Source of the DNA: Nitrospira sp.
GTDB lineage: Bacteria; Nitrospirota; Nitrospiria; Nitrospirales; Nitrospiraceae
Reading direction: 5' to 3'
DNA length: 34,665 bases
Assembly (NCBI GenBank): GCA_024998685.1
Contig: JACOEH010000049.1
Coordinates: 1 to 34,665, forward strand
A program made the translations under genes and the position numbers. Shown in pieces: positions 34,621-34,665 of the stretch (the stretch's first letter is position 1; each line of letters opens with the position of its first letter). The notes under the pieces were generated by a model. The model ran no database searches. It was not told the DNA's origin and saw only the letters and a program-made list of their open reading frames with translations.

Positions 34621-34665
34621 TCATCAATTAATTTTCTAGATTCACAACGCCATCGTGTTGTGCTT
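34611..34665. mobile_element. Putative IS end at the window edge
   Basis: CTAG (34611-34614) is followed by GGCGTGTCATCAATTAATTT. It coincides with the abrupt end of the cas-gene reading frame, as expected for an insertion. CTAG is a common IS5-type target. The sequence resembles IS terminal repeats, but the other end and the transposase lie outside the window. Confidence 0.4.

Overview
The window looks like a chromosomal segment of a Gram-negative bacterium. The many small secreted proteins, Pal-type lipoproteins and sigma-54 signalling genes suggest a Nitrospira-like member of the Nitrospirota. That placement is inference from recalled family distributions; no rRNA, tRNA or other taxonomic marker is present.

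Layout. (1) 1-15.4 kb is a loosely packed, gene-poor stretch full of short genes and gene remnants. It holds two Pal/OmpA-like lipoproteins (1078 and 8358), a five-member set of small secreted proteins sharing a GD.[IV].AYV-type beta-barrel pattern (2574, 3111, 6635, 7143, 8709), three further lipoproteins (9.0-11.1 kb), an ATP-grasp polysaccharide-type protein, several unrecognised small ORFs, at least two degraded duplicates and a 141-bp MITE-like element. (2) 15.4-24.9 kb is denser core-type sequence: a histidine kinase, lipoprotein and sigma-54 response regulator operon laid out like the enterobacterial glrK-qseG-glrR (qseEGF) operon, a membrane protein, clpB behind a heat-shock-type promoter, an unknown protein and a Uma2 nuclease-fold protein. 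(3) 25.0-34.7 kb is a defence island: a type I-G (formerly I-U) CRISPR-Cas locus on the minus strand, interwoven with toxin-antitoxin (TA) genes.

The CRISPR locus reads, in its own direction (right to left): a 3' fragment of an upstream cas gene (possibly csb3/cas8-like) cut by what looks like an IS end at the right edge, csb1 (cas7), csb2 (cas5-cas6), a nucleotidyltransferase plus Phd-like pair, an MNT antitoxin with a dead HEPN partner, a hicB with a truncated hicA (opposite strand), a cas4-cas1 fusion, cas2, a leader of about 210 bp, and an array of 22 repeats and 21 spacers. An intact MNT-HEPN pair, paralogous to the broken one, lies immediately beyond the trailer end. No cas3 and no full-length cas8/csx17 is in the window. 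The adaptation module and crRNA-processing gene look intact, while the interference operon appears to be interrupted.

The observations most worth following are the paralogous MNT/HEPN modules bracketing the array and adaptation genes (one intact, one with the toxin killed by three lesions), the in-frame cas gene fragment upstream of csb1, and the scattered family of small secreted beta-barrel proteins next to Pal-like lipoproteins.
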